This document shows positions 35,626 to 44,584 of a DNA stretch of 64,000 bases, piece by piece. Source of the stretch: Alphaproteobacteria bacterium (GTDB lineage: Bacteria > Pseudomonadota > Alphaproteobacteria > Rhizobiales > Beijerinckiaceae); the NCBI GenBank assembly GCA_016869595.1, contig VGDT01000001.1, forward strand, positions 248,001 through 312,000. Reading direction: 5' to 3'. A program made the translations under genes and the position numbers. The notes beneath the pieces were generated by a model, which saw only the letters and a list, made by a program, of their open reading frames with translations, was not told the DNA's origin and ran no database searches. The first letter of the stretch is position 1, and every line of letters begins with the position of its first letter.

Positions 35626-35973
35626 TGTTTTCCTCCGTCTTAGGACTCTTTCCGGCTCTGCCTGCTTATGTGGGCGTTGCGCCTGCAGGTTTAAGCTCGG
35701 CGCAGCATTTAGCATGATCGCAGCGGCTTCGCAAATGCGATGCGGCGCACAATGCATCTGTTCCACGACGGCCGTCAAAGTCGCCGCGGCAGGTGCTGAT
35801 GCAAATGACGCAGCCGAACGTCTCGACAGTCGCCGTGACGGCTGCTAGGCATAAGCGAAACACGGGAGGAGCCGCCCCGGCTTGGCGAGTAGGCGCTAAA
35901 AAACAAATGGATAGCGCTCAATTCGCCGATACGCGACAAGCTTGGCCGGGGCAGGTCGCAAATCGGGGTAGGA
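35626..35973. other. Divergent promoter region between pqqA and fhcB
   Basis: 348 bases without a supported gene. It must carry the promoters of the leftward pqqA unit and the rightward fhc operon. I see no convincing palindrome or hexamer pair by eye; small open frames here lack ribosome sites. Confidence 0.5.
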
Positions 35974-37074
35974 ATGGAGACAGCGACGCTCAACGGCAAG
36001 GCGATTGCGCTTGACGACGCCTATCGACACGCCGCCAAAATTCTCAGCGGCGCAGCCTTTCCGCTTGTCGCCGGCCTTGGCGCCGACGTCGCCGGAGCGC
36101 GCGCCGCCATCCTTTTGGCCGAGCAACTGAGGGGCGCCTTCGACCATCTCGCGTCGCGCGAAACGCTCGCCGACATCGACGTCAAGCGCTCTTTCGGCAT
36201 GTTCACGACGACGGCGAATGAGGCGCGCTTGCGCGGCGATTGCGTCGTGCTGATCGGCCCCGGGCTGACGCGCGCCTGGCCGGGAATGTTGGAACGGCTT
36301 GCGCTTTCGCAGCCGCCGCGCCGCGGCGCGCAGGCGGAGCAACCGCGCAAGGTGATTTGGCTTGGGCCGGAAGGAGACGAGGCGAGCGCCGTCCCTGGCG
36401 CAAAGGTCATCCCCGCCTCCGCGCATGAGCTTTCGGGCGTGCTCGCGGCGTGGCGCGCGCGATTCGGCGGACGGCCAGTGGCGCTCGACGCCGAAAAGGT
36501 CGGCCTCATCGATGGCCTCATGGAGACGCTAAAGAATGCGCGCTTTGGCGTGTTCGTCTGGTCGGCGTCCACGCTCGACCCGCTGGCGATCGAGATGCTG
36601 CAGGGTCTGGTTATCGAGCTCAACGCCACGACGCGCTTTACCGGCGTTCATATCGGCGGCCGCAGCGGCGCTTCGGGCGTCACTCAAACAGCCGGTTGGA
36701 TGACGGGTTTTCCGCCGCGCACGGGCTTTGGCCGCGGTTATCCGGAGCATGATCCGTGGCGTTTCGAAGCCTCGCGGCTCGTCGACAGCGGCGAGGCCGA
36801 TGCGGCGCTGTGGATCTCCGCCTTTGACGGCGAGAAACCCGCCTGGTCCCGCGCCGATATTCCGCTCATTACGCTCGCGCCGTCGCACGCCGCGCCGTCT
36901 CGCGGGCTGTTCATCGAGGTGGGTCAGCCCGGCGTCACCCATGACGCGGTGCTGATGACTCAGGAAACCGGCGGCATGACGCTGCGCAAAGCAAGCGCGC
37001 CGACCAACGCGCCGAGCGTCGCGCAGGCGATCGGCGCCATCATGGCGGAAGTTTCGGAGGGCGCATGGCGCTGA
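35974..37074 (+). CDS. fhcB: Formyltransferase/hydrolase complex subunit B
   Basis: 366 residues. Homologous in plan to subunit B of formylmethanofuran dehydrogenase (LDDAYRHAAKILSGAAFPLVAGLGADVAGARAAI, HIGGRSGASGVTQTAGWMTGFPPR). In bacteria the Fhc complex transfers formyl from tetrahydromethanopterin to a methanofuran analogue and hydrolyses it to formate; FhcB is not thought to carry a redox centre there. It is the first gene of fhcBADC. Its stop lies inside the next gene (10-base overlap). GGGTAGGA precedes the ATG. Confidence 0.9.
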   Translation: METATLNGKAIALDDAYRHAAKILSGAAFPLVAGLGADVAGARAAILLAEQLRGAFDHLASRETLADIDVKRSFGMFTTTANEARLRGDCVVLIGPGLTRAWPGMLERLALSQPPRRGAQAEQPRKVIWLGPEGDEASAVPGAKVIPASAHELSGVLAAWRARFGGRPVALDAEKVGLIDGLMETLKNARFGVFVWSASTLDPLAIEMLQGLVIELNATTRFTGVHIGGRSGASGVTQTAGWMTGFPPRTGFGRGYPEHDPWRFEASRLVDSGEADAALWISAFDGEKPAWSRADIPLITLAPSHAAPSRGLFIEVGQPGVTHDAVLMTQETGGMTLRKASAPTNAPSVAQAIGAIMAEVSEGAWR

Positions 37075-38702
37075 CAGTTTTGCGCGGCGGCCATATCGTC
37101 GATCCGGCGACCGGGCAGGACGCCATCGGCGACGTGTGGTTTGAGGACGGGCTCATCGTCGAGCGCCCGGCGGGCCGTAGCGCGGATGAGGAGATCGATG
37201 TTTCCGGCCATGTCGTCATGGCCGGCGCGATCGACATTCATTCCCACATCGCCGGCGGCAATGTGAACACGGCGCGATTGCTGTTGCCGGAACTGCATCG
37301 CGCGATTCGGGCGCGGCTTGCCGGCACGCCGCTTTCGACCGCCAAATGGTCGAGCTACGAGATTGGCCGTCTCTATGCGCAGATGGGCTTCACAACGGTC
37401 GTCGAACCGGCGATGGCGCCGCATCACGCCTTGCAGACTCATCTCGAATTCAACGACGTGCCGATCATCGACAAGGGCGCGCTCACCGTTCTTGGCAATG
37501 ACGACTTTCTGCTCGGCATGCTGCGCGACGGCGAGAAGGACGGCGCCGTCAACGATTATGTCGCGCAGACCGTCGAGCACACCCGTTCGCTCGGTCTGAA
37601 GTGCATCAATCCCGGCGGCGTCGAAGCGTTTAAGGAGAACATGCGCGCCTTCGGGCTTGACGACGTCGTGCCCTTTTACGGGCTGACGTCGCGCCAGATT
37701 TTCCAGGCGTTGCAGAAGGCGACACAGGCGGTGGGCATCGCCCATCCGCTGCATCTGCACATGAACAATCTGGGTCTCGCCGGCAATATCGACACGGCGC
37801 TCGCGACGATCGACGCGGCGCAGGGCCTGCCGCTCCATCTCGCCCATGTGCAGTTTTACGCCTATGGCAAGGAGGGCAAGAACGGCTTCTCGTCGGCCGG
37901 CGCGCTTTTCGCGGAGAAGGTCAACGCCAATAAGAATGTCAGCGTCGACGTCGGCCAGGTGATGTTTTCCGACACCGTGACGATCTCGTCCGACGTTCTG
38001 AAACAGTTCAACAGCCTGCCCGGCGCGATCCCGAAGAAGGGCGCGATCTTCGATGGCGACGCCAATGGCGGCGGCATCGTTCCCTACGCCTATAAGATTT
38101 CGAACTACTACAACGCGATTCAATGGGCGGCGGGGCTGGAGCTCTTTCTGCTCATCGACAATCCCGAGCAGGTGTTCTTCACCACCGACCATCCGAACGG
38201 CGGGCCGTTCACGACCTATCCGGAACTCTTCGCGCTGCTGATGAGCGCCGACCTTCGCGCGCAATATCTCTCGCGCCTGCCGGCGGACGTGCTGGAGCAC
38301 ACGACGCTCCCCTCGATCTCGCGCGAATACACGCTTTACGAAATCGCGCAGATGAGCCGCTCCGGCGCGGCGAAGCTCTTCGGCTTTGAAGACCGCGGCC
38401 GGCTCGGCGCCGGCGCCGTCGCCGACATCGCCGTTTATAAGCCGCGACGCGACGTCGCCGGCATGTTCCGCCGCGCGGCCCTCGTGTTCAAGGACGGCAA
38501 TCTCATTGTGCGCGATGGCGAAGTCTCGCATTATACGCGCGGCAAGACGCTGCATATTCGTCCGCGCTACGATCAGCAGATTACGAAGCGCCTCGATTCC
38601 TATTACGACGATCTTTACGGTCTGCCGCGCAGCATTTTCGACGTGCCTGACGCCGCGTTGCCGCACAAGGACGCCTTTGCGGAGGTTCCATGCCGGATAT
38701 AG
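37065..38702 (+). CDS. fhcA: Formyltransferase/hydrolase complex subunit A (amidohydrolase)
   Basis: 545 residues. An amidohydrolase fold with the metal motif IDIHSHIAGG near residue 60, further His ligands in LHLHMNNLG and LHLAHVQFY, and FFTTDHPNGGPFTTYPE toward the C-terminus. This subunit hydrolyses formyl-methylofuran to formate. GGAGGGCGC precedes the ATG. The length equals that of the Methylobacterium protein class. It overlaps fhcB and fhcD at its two ends, so the operon is tightly coupled. Confidence 0.93.
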   Translation: MALTVLRGGHIVDPATGQDAIGDVWFEDGLIVERPAGRSADEEIDVSGHVVMAGAIDIHSHIAGGNVNTARLLLPELHRAIRARLAGTPLSTAKWSSYEIGRLYAQMGFTTVVEPAMAPHHALQTHLEFNDVPIIDKGALTVLGNDDFLLGMLRDGEKDGAVNDYVAQTVEHTRSLGLKCINPGGVEAFKENMRAFGLDDVVPFYGLTSRQIFQALQKATQAVGIAHPLHLHMNNLGLAGNIDTALATIDAAQGLPLHLAHVQFYAYGKEGKNGFSSAGALFAEKVNANKNVSVDVGQVMFSDTVTISSDVLKQFNSLPGAIPKKGAIFDGDANGGGIVPYAYKISNYYNAIQWAAGLELFLLIDNPEQVFFTTDHPNGGPFTTYPELFALLMSADLRAQYLSRLPADVLEHTTLPSISREYTLYEIAQMSRSGAAKLFGFEDRGRLGAGAVADIAVYKPRRDVAGMFRRAALVFKDGNLIVRDGEVSHYTRGKTLHIRPRYDQQITKRLDSYYDDLYGLPRSIFDVPDAALPHKDAFAEVPCRI

Positions 38703-39598
38703 TTCGCAATGGCGTTCGCATAGACGACAATTTCGCCGAAGCCTTCCCGATGAGCGGGACAGGCATTCTGATCACCGCGCCGAACGCCAAATGGGCGCGG
38801 CAGGCGGCGCTGACGATGACGGGCTTTGCGACGTCGGTCATCGGCTGCGGCTGTGAGGCCGGGATTGATTGCGAAGTGCCGCCACAAGAAACGCCGGATG
38901 GACGTCCCGGCGTGCGGGCGCTGCTCTTCGCCATGTCGTCGAAGGACGCCGAGAAGCAGCTCGTCAATCGACTCGGCCAATGCGTTCTGACCTGCCCGGG
39001 CTCCGCGGTTTATTCAACGGTCGCCGGCGAATTCGAAATCAAGGTCGGCGACGCGGTGCGCCAATTCGGCGACAAGTGGCAGATGTCCAAGGTCGTCGAC
39101 GGCCGGCGCTACTGGCGCGTGCCGGTGATGGACGGAGAGTTCTTCTGCGAGGGCAAGGTCGGGCTCACGAAGAAATCCGTGGGCGGCGGCAATCTTTTGA
39201 TCATGGGCGCGGACTGGGACAAGACCATGCGCGCGACCGAAGCCGCCGTATCGGCGATCGACGGCGTCGCCGACGCTATTGCGCCGTTCCCGGGCGGCAT
39301 CGTGCGCTCGGGCTCCAAGGTGGGTTCGCAATATAAGGGCATGAGCGCTTCGACCAATGACGCTTATTGTCCGACGCTGCGTGGCGTCACGAAGAGCGCG
39401 CTCGATGCGGATATCGGCTGCGTGCTCGAAATCGTCATCGACGGGCTGACCGATAACGCCGTGCGCGAGGCGATGCGCGCGGGGCTTCACGCCATCATCG
39501 AGATGGGGCCGGAGCAGGGCGCAAAGCGCGTCGGCGCCGGCAATTACGGCGGCAAGCTCGGGCCGTTCCATTATCATCTGAAGGATCTGCTGCCGTGA
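38690..39598 (+). CDS. fhcD: Formylmethanofuran:tetrahydromethanopterin formyltransferase subunit D
   Basis: 302 residues, the length of archaeal Ftr. NGVRIDDNFAEAFPMSGTGILITA is the characteristic start; GKVGLTKKSVGGGNLLIMGAD and GSKVGSQYKGMSASTNDAYCPTLRG are further conserved blocks. It transfers the formyl group between formyl-tetrahydromethanopterin and the methanofuran analogue. The start lies 13 bases inside fhcA behind GGAGG. Confidence 0.94.
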   Translation: MPDIVRNGVRIDDNFAEAFPMSGTGILITAPNAKWARQAALTMTGFATSVIGCGCEAGIDCEVPPQETPDGRPGVRALLFAMSSKDAEKQLVNRLGQCVLTCPGSAVYSTVAGEFEIKVGDAVRQFGDKWQMSKVVDGRRYWRVPVMDGEFFCEGKVGLTKKSVGGGNLLIMGADWDKTMRATEAAVSAIDGVADAIAPFPGGIVRSGSKVGSQYKGMSASTNDAYCPTLRGVTKSALDADIGCVLEIVIDGLTDNAVREAMRAGLHAIIEMGPEQGAKRVGAGNYGGKLGPFHYHLKDLLP

Positions 39599-40404
39599 AG
39601 CCCTTTACCTTCACGCTTCGCCAGGAGCCGCCGCAGCGCGTCGATCTTTCCGCGCTGACGCCCGATCGTCTTGCCGGAAAGTCCGTTTCGCAGATCGAAG
39701 AGATCGAGATCGGCGTCACGCGCATTTCGACGAAAGTCGGGGACCTTTTCAAGATTTCCGAAGGCGATCTGAAGACCCTTCGCTATGAAGGCGGCTCGTC
39801 GCGCTTCGATCTTCTCGGCACGAAACTTCTGCCCGGCTTCGAAATCCATGTCGAAGGCGATGTCGGCGCGCAGTGCGGCCGTCTTGCCAAGGGCGGGAAG
39901 ATCACCATCGCGGGGAATGCCGGTCCGCATGTGGCTTCCGGCAACCTTGGCGCGGATATCGAGATCAAGGGCGACGCCGGCGATTTCCTCGCCGGTCCGC
40001 TCGCCGGCGAACTCGCCGGGATGGCCGGAGGGCGCGTCATCGTGCGCGGCAATGCCGGCGCCCGCGCCGGCGACCGGCTGCGCCGCGGCATTATCGTTAT
40101 CGAAGGCGACACTGGCGAAGATGCCGGCGCGCGCGTTATCGCCGGCACGATCTTCGTTTTGGGCGAGGCCAAGGGTCGGATCGGCTATCTCAACAAGCGC
40201 GGCTCCATCGTGCTCGCCCGCGGCGGCTGCTTCGGGCCGACCTATGTCGACTGCGGCCCGCAGGAGCTTACTTTCACGCGATTTTTGGCGCGTAGCCTGA
40301 GAGATCATAGCGCCGTGGCCGCCGAGCTCCTCTCGTGCAAGCTCCGCCGCTATGGGGGCGACACGGCGGTTTACGGCAAGGGCGAGATATTGACCCCCGA
40401 CTGA
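39595..40404 (+). CDS. fhcC: Formyltransferase/hydrolase complex subunit C
   Basis: 269 residues from a GTG that overlaps the fhcD stop (GTGA). The middle is a right-handed beta-helix built from Gly-rich turns (IAGNAGPHVASGNLGADIEIKGDAGDFLAG, VRGNAGARAGDRL, IEGDTGEDAGARVIAGTIFVLG), shared with FmdC and the GltB C-terminal domain. It probably holds the complex together. The operon ends here; a repeat element begins 45 bases downstream. Confidence 0.93.
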   Translation: MKPFTFTLRQEPPQRVDLSALTPDRLAGKSVSQIEEIEIGVTRISTKVGDLFKISEGDLKTLRYEGGSSRFDLLGTKLLPGFEIHVEGDVGAQCGRLAKGGKITIAGNAGPHVASGNLGADIEIKGDAGDFLAGPLAGELAGMAGGRVIVRGNAGARAGDRLRRGIIVIEGDTGEDAGARVIAGTIFVLGEAKGRIGYLNKRGSIVLARGGCFGPTYVDCGPQELTFTRFLARSLRDHSAVAAELLSCKLRRYGGDTAVYGKGEILTPD

Positions 40405-40448
40405 TCGGCCTTACCCTTGCTAGGAAGCGAACGCCTGCCAAGCGGGCG

Positions 40449-40567
40449 CCTAGATCACGCTGCATTTGGGCGAAGTCGCCCAAATGCAGATAACGTGATC
40501 GATTCCGAAAGTTTAGAGCGCGCTTTACGCGAAAAACCGGATTCCACTTTTTCGCAGCGCGCTCTAG
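40449..40567 (+). repeat. Two-hairpin dispersed repeat (copy 2)
   Basis: Inverted near-identical partner of 32451-32570, here intergenic between fhcC and the small gene at 40581. It could act as a transcription end for fhcBADC. Its last base is 13 bases before the next start, so the AAGGAG of that gene begins right beside it. Confidence 0.88.
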
Positions 40568-40580
40568 CAAGGAGATTGCG

Positions 40581-40796
40581 ATGAATTTCGTCGAACTCAT
40601 TCTTACTGTATGCACGCTGGCGCAGCCCGCCGCCTGCGACGAGCGCAAAATCGTTTTGGAATCAGTCACGGGCTCAACCAACAATTGCATGATGCAAGCG
40701 ATGCCTTATATCGCTCAGTGGTCCGGCGATCATCCGCAACTGACCGTCACCAAATGGCGTTGCGCGCGGCCGGGAGCTGATGGCGATAAGATTTGA
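40581..40796 (+). CDS. Small Cys-containing protein, function unknown
   Basis: 71 residues. AAGGAG lies 7 bases before the ATG. MNFVELILTVCTLAQPAACDERKI looks like a weak signal or membrane segment; CMMQAMPYIAQWSGDHPQLTVTKWRC carries two more Cys. Proteins of this length and pattern (VCTLA...CMMxAxPYIAQW) recur in Hyphomicrobiales without known function. It starts directly after the repeat and 34 bases before putA. Confidence 0.65.
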   Translation: MNFVELILTVCTLAQPAACDERKIVLESVTGSTNNCMMQAMPYIAQWSGDHPQLTVTKWRCARPGADGDKI

Positions 40797-40830
40797 TCGA
40801 TGCCTTCGGGCGCGGTCGACTCCATGACGA

Positions 40831-43800
40831 ATGAACCGGATAGACGATCGGCCGGCGCCTTTTGCAGCGCCTTACGCGCCCCCCGACGAAAGCTTCGCTG
40901 AAGCTTTCCTAAAGTCGCGTCCGGACGTTGCGACCCTGCGAACGATCGAAGAAACTGCGCTGACGCTCGTGCGCGGCATTCGTACCAAACGCGATCCGCT
41001 TGGCGGCGTCGAAGACTTCCTTCACGAATTCTCACTCTCGTCGCGAGAGGGTCTGGCTGTAATGGCGCTCGCCGAGGCGCTGCTGCGCGTTCCCGACGAC
41101 GCTACGGCCGATCAGCTCCTCGCCGACAAGCTCGCTGAGGGCGATTTCTCCCACCACGAGTCGTCGAGCGACGCGTTGCTGGTTCAGGCCTGCGCCTTCG
41201 CGCTGGGGTTTTCGGCGCGCATCGTCGACGTGACGGAGCCGAGCGGGCTTGTCGCCGATCTCGCCCGCCGTCTCGGCCTGCCTGCGCTGCGGACCGCCGC
41301 CCGCCAGGCGATGCGGCTGATGGGCGCCCATTTCGTTTTCGGCGAAACCATCGAAGCGGCGATCAGGCGCGCGCAGGGACGGCGTGAGCGCTTCTCCTAC
41401 GACATGCTCGGCGAAGGCGCCCGGACGGCGGAAGACGCCGAACGCTATTTTGAGGCCTACGCCCACGCCATCCACGCCATCGGCGATTCAGCCGGGAGCT
41501 CAGGCTTTCCTGCGCGGCCCGGAATTTCGATCAAGCTTTCGGCGTTGCATCCGCGCTACGAGGCGATCTCGCGCGAACGCGTGTTGCGGGAGTTGCCGCC
41601 GCGAGTCCTCGATCTGGCGCGCCTCGCCAAAGAACACAATCTCGCTTTCACCATCGATGCGGAGGAGGCGGATCGCCTCGAACTTTCGCTGGATGTCGTC
41701 GCGCGGGTCGTCGAAGACCCATCTCTTTCTGGCTGGGACGGATTCGGGCTCGCGGTGCAGGCCTATCTGAAGCGCGCGTCGGCGGTGATCGACTATGTCG
41801 CCTCGCTCGCGGAAGCTCACCATCGGCGCTTCATGGCGCGCCTCGTCAAGGGCGCCTATTGGGACAGTGAAATCAAGCGCGCCCAGGAGCGCGGCCTTGC
41901 CGACTATCCGGTGTTCACGCGCAAGGCGATGACCGATCTTAATTTCGACGCTTGCGCCGCGCAGCTCTTCGCTCAATCACGGCTCTTCCCGCAATTCGCC
42001 ACGCATAACGCGCGCAGCGTCGCCGCCGTTCTGACGATGGCGAATGGGCGGCGCGACTTCGAGTTTCAGCGCCTGCACGGCATGGGCGAGCAGCTCTATG
42101 ACTCGCTTTCCGAGGTGAGCGACGCCGCCGTTCGAATCTATGCGCCGGTCGGTCCGCACCGCGATCTTCTCGCCTATCTTGTACGGCGTTTGATCGAGAA
42201 CGGCGCCAATTCTTCGTTCGTCGCGCGCGCCGCCGATCCCGATACGCCAGAAAGCGCGCTTGTCGCTGACCCCTACGAAGCGCTCGGCGCGCCGGGTCAG
42301 GCGCGCCATCCGCGTCTGCTTCTGCCGAGCGAAATCTACTTGCCGCTTCGCGCCAATTCGAAAGGCGTGGAATTTGGCGATCGGACCGCCCTTGCGGCGC
42401 TGATCCAAGAGACACGCGCGCCTTTCCCTTCGCCTTCCGCACGCCCCAGCGTCGAGACGCGTGTCGCTCCACGCGCTGTCTTGTCGCCGATCGATGGCGC
42501 CATCGTCGGTCAGGTCGTTGAGGCGGACGAAGCTACGGCGCATGCCGCGGTCGCCGCGGCAGCGCGCGCCTTTCCGGCCTGGGTCAGGACTCCTTTCGAA
42601 GCGCGCGCGCAGATAATCGCGCGTGCGGCCGATCTGATAGAGGCGCGACGCGGCCCGCTGATCGCGCTGTTGCAAAGCGAAGGCGGCAAGACTCTCGACG
42701 ACGCGCTCGCAGAAGTGCGCGAAGCGGCCGATCTTTGCCGCTACTACGCCGGCCAGGCGCGCATTGTCTGCGCCGATACGCTACTGCCGGGGCCGACGGG
42801 CGAAGCCAATGTTCTGCGCCGTCATGGGCGCGGCGTCTTCATTTGCATCTCGCCTTGGAACTTCCCGCTCGCGATTTTCATTGGCCAGATCGCCGCCGCG
42901 CTCGTCGCTGGAAACGCCGTCGTCGCCAAGCCTGCCGAGCAGACTCCGCTCGTCGCGGCCATGGCGATCGAACTCCTGCGCGAGTCGGGCGTTCCGAATG
43001 ACGCGCTTCAGTTCGCTCCGGGCGACGGCGCGATCGGCGCGGCGCTTGTCGCCGATCCGCTGACGGCCGGCGTTGTTTTCACCGGTTCAGTCGAGGTCGC
43101 GCATCGGATCAACCGCATGCTCGCCGAGCGGGAAGGGCCGATTGCGCCGCTCATCGCCGAAACAGGCGGAATCAATGCGATGATCGTCGATTCAACGGCC
43201 CTGATCGAACAGGTCGTCGACGACGTTTTGACCTCCGCCTTCCGGTCGGCCGGGCAGCGGTGCTCGGCCTTGCGTCTTTTGTGCCTGCAAGAGGAGATCG
43301 CGCCTGCCTGTCTCGAGACGTTGATCGGCGCGGCGCGCGAGTTGCGCGTCGGCGATCCGCGCGAGATCGGCGCGCATGTCGGTCCGGTGATCGATGCAGA
43401 GGCGAAAGCGAAACTCGACGCCTATCTGTCACGTCAGCGCGCAGCCGGGCGAATTCTCTACGCCGGTGCTGCACCCACGACAGGAACATTCGTCGCGCCG
43501 CATATCGTCAGGCTCGATCGAGTGCAGGATTTGCAGGAGGAGATCTTCGGGCCTGTGCTGCATGTCGCGACCTGGCGCTCTGAGAATCTGTCGCAACTGC
43601 TCGCTGACATCGAAGCCGGCGGATACGGGCTGACGCTGGGCATGCATACGCGCATCGAACAGCGCATCCGCGCGCTGTCGCGCGAAGCGCCCGCCGGCAA
43701 CATTTATGTCAACCGTAATATGATCGGCGCGGTCGTCGGCAGTCAGCCTTTCGGCGGATTTGGCCTAAGCGGCACCGGCCCTAAAGCAGGCGGGCCGGAT

Positions 43801-43947
43801 TATCTGCTGCGCTTCCTTCATGAGACGACGCTGACGGTCAATACCGCGTCGTCTGGCGGGGACGCCGGACTGTTGTCGCTCAGCGAGTTCGACGAGCTTG
43901 ATCGCGACAAATTGGCGCAAAGGAGCGCCTTGAAGTCACACCACTGA
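40831..43947 (+). CDS. putA: Bifunctional proline dehydrogenase / P5C dehydrogenase
   Basis: 1038 residues. Proline dehydrogenase domain (about 150-450) with RPGISIKLSALHPRYE and RLVKGAYWDSEIKRAQERG. The aldehyde dehydrogenase domain (about 550-1000) has SPWNFPLAIFIGQIAAAL, FTGSVEVAHRI and AGQRCSALR with the catalytic Cys. There is no ribbon-helix-helix DNA-binding domain at the N-terminus, so this is a short (type A, about 1000-residue) PutA that cannot repress its own gene. It oxidises proline to glutamate at the membrane. Confidence 0.95.
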   Translation: MNRIDDRPAPFAAPYAPPDESFAEAFLKSRPDVATLRTIEETALTLVRGIRTKRDPLGGVEDFLHEFSLSSREGLAVMALAEALLRVPDDATADQLLADKLAEGDFSHHESSSDALLVQACAFALGFSARIVDVTEPSGLVADLARRLGLPALRTAARQAMRLMGAHFVFGETIEAAIRRAQGRRERFSYDMLGEGARTAEDAERYFEAYAHAIHAIGDSAGSSGFPARPGISIKLSALHPRYEAISRERVLRELPPRVLDLARLAKEHNLAFTIDAEEADRLELSLDVVARVVEDPSLSGWDGFGLAVQAYLKRASAVIDYVASLAEAHHRRFMARLVKGAYWDSEIKRAQERGLADYPVFTRKAMTDLNFDACAAQLFAQSRLFPQFATHNARSVAAVLTMANGRRDFEFQRLHGMGEQLYDSLSEVSDAAVRIYAPVGPHRDLLAYLVRRLIENGANSSFVARAADPDTPESALVADPYEALGAPGQARHPRLLLPSEIYLPLRANSKGVEFGDRTALAALIQETRAPFPSPSARPSVETRVAPRAVLSPIDGAIVGQVVEADEATAHAAVAAAARAFPAWVRTPFEARAQIIARAADLIEARRGPLIALLQSEGGKTLDDALAEVREAADLCRYYAGQARIVCADTLLPGPTGEANVLRRHGRGVFICISPWNFPLAIFIGQIAAALVAGNAVVAKPAEQTPLVAAMAIELLRESGVPNDALQFAPGDGAIGAALVADPLTAGVVFTGSVEVAHRINRMLAEREGPIAPLIAETGGINAMIVDSTALIEQVVDDVLTSAFRSAGQRCSALRLLCLQEEIAPACLETLIGAARELRVGDPREIGAHVGPVIDAEAKAKLDAYLSRQRAAGRILYAGAAPTTGTFVAPHIVRLDRVQDLQEEIFGPVLHVATWRSENLSQLLADIEAGGYGLTLGMHTRIEQRIRALSREAPAGNIYVNRNMIGAVVGSQPFGGFGLSGTGPKAGGPDYLLRFLHETTLTVNTASSGGDAGLLSLSEFDELDRDKLAQRSALKSHH

Positions 43948-44043
43948 CGCTCCACTTCACTAACGATTCCACAATGATCGTCAGCTCCGTCGCTGCTGAA
44001 TTTGCGAGTGCTCGGCGATCGTCCGTCCACGAGGGAGATCAGC

Positions 44044-44550
44044 ATGGCTGAAGAAAGTAAGCTACCAACGAAGCAACCCGCGCAGAGCCCCGGCATTTTC
44101 GATTGGCATCCTTTTGAATCCTTCCGGCGTCAGTTCGATCGTCTGTTTGACGACTTTCCGTCGCGCCGAGGCCTCGCCGACTTTCAACCCTTCGAGCGGC
44201 TGATGTCGCAATGGCCGGCGAGCCCGCCGGTCGATTTCGTCGAGAAGGATGGCGGATATGAGATCACCGCCGAACTGCCTGGACTCGATGAAAAGAGCGT
44301 CGACGTGAAGCTTTCGAACGGCGTCTTGTCGATCTCTGGCGAGAAGAACGAAGAAAAAGAAGAAAAGAAGGAAGGCTATTATTGTTCGGAGCGCCGATAT
44401 GGCTCCTTCCGTCGCGCCTTTAGGGTTCCCGAAGGCGTCGACCAGGAGAAGATCACGGCGGACTTCGAAAAGGGCGTGCTGAAAATCACGCTGCCGAAAA
44501 CGATGGAAGCCAAGAAAGAAGAAAAGAAAATCGAAATCAGCGCGAAGTAG
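44044..44550 (+). CDS. Small heat-shock protein, Hsp20/alpha-crystallin family
   Basis: 168 residues from the ATG at 44044 (GAGGGAG 6 bases upstream). The alpha-crystallin domain begins PPVDFVEKDGGYEITAELPGLDEKSVDVKLSNGVLSISGEK and ends FEKGVLKITLPKT, with the GVL motif and a Lys-rich IEI-type tail (KIEIS). A holdase chaperone of the cytoplasm. No ROSE-type thermometer was evident in the 96 bases upstream. Confidence 0.92.
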   Translation: MAEESKLPTKQPAQSPGIFDWHPFESFRRQFDRLFDDFPSRRGLADFQPFERLMSQWPASPPVDFVEKDGGYEITAELPGLDEKSVDVKLSNGVLSISGEKNEEKEEKKEGYYCSERRYGSFRRAFRVPEGVDQEKITADFEKGVLKITLPKTMEAKKEEKKIEISAK

Positions 44551-44584
44551 CGCCGCGTTATTCGCGACGCCAATCGCTTCCCGT

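Noticed and set aside
36960-38666. A 568-codon minus-strand open frame over fhcA
   Set aside because: Antisense to an unmistakable fhcA; no ribosome site or domain signature.
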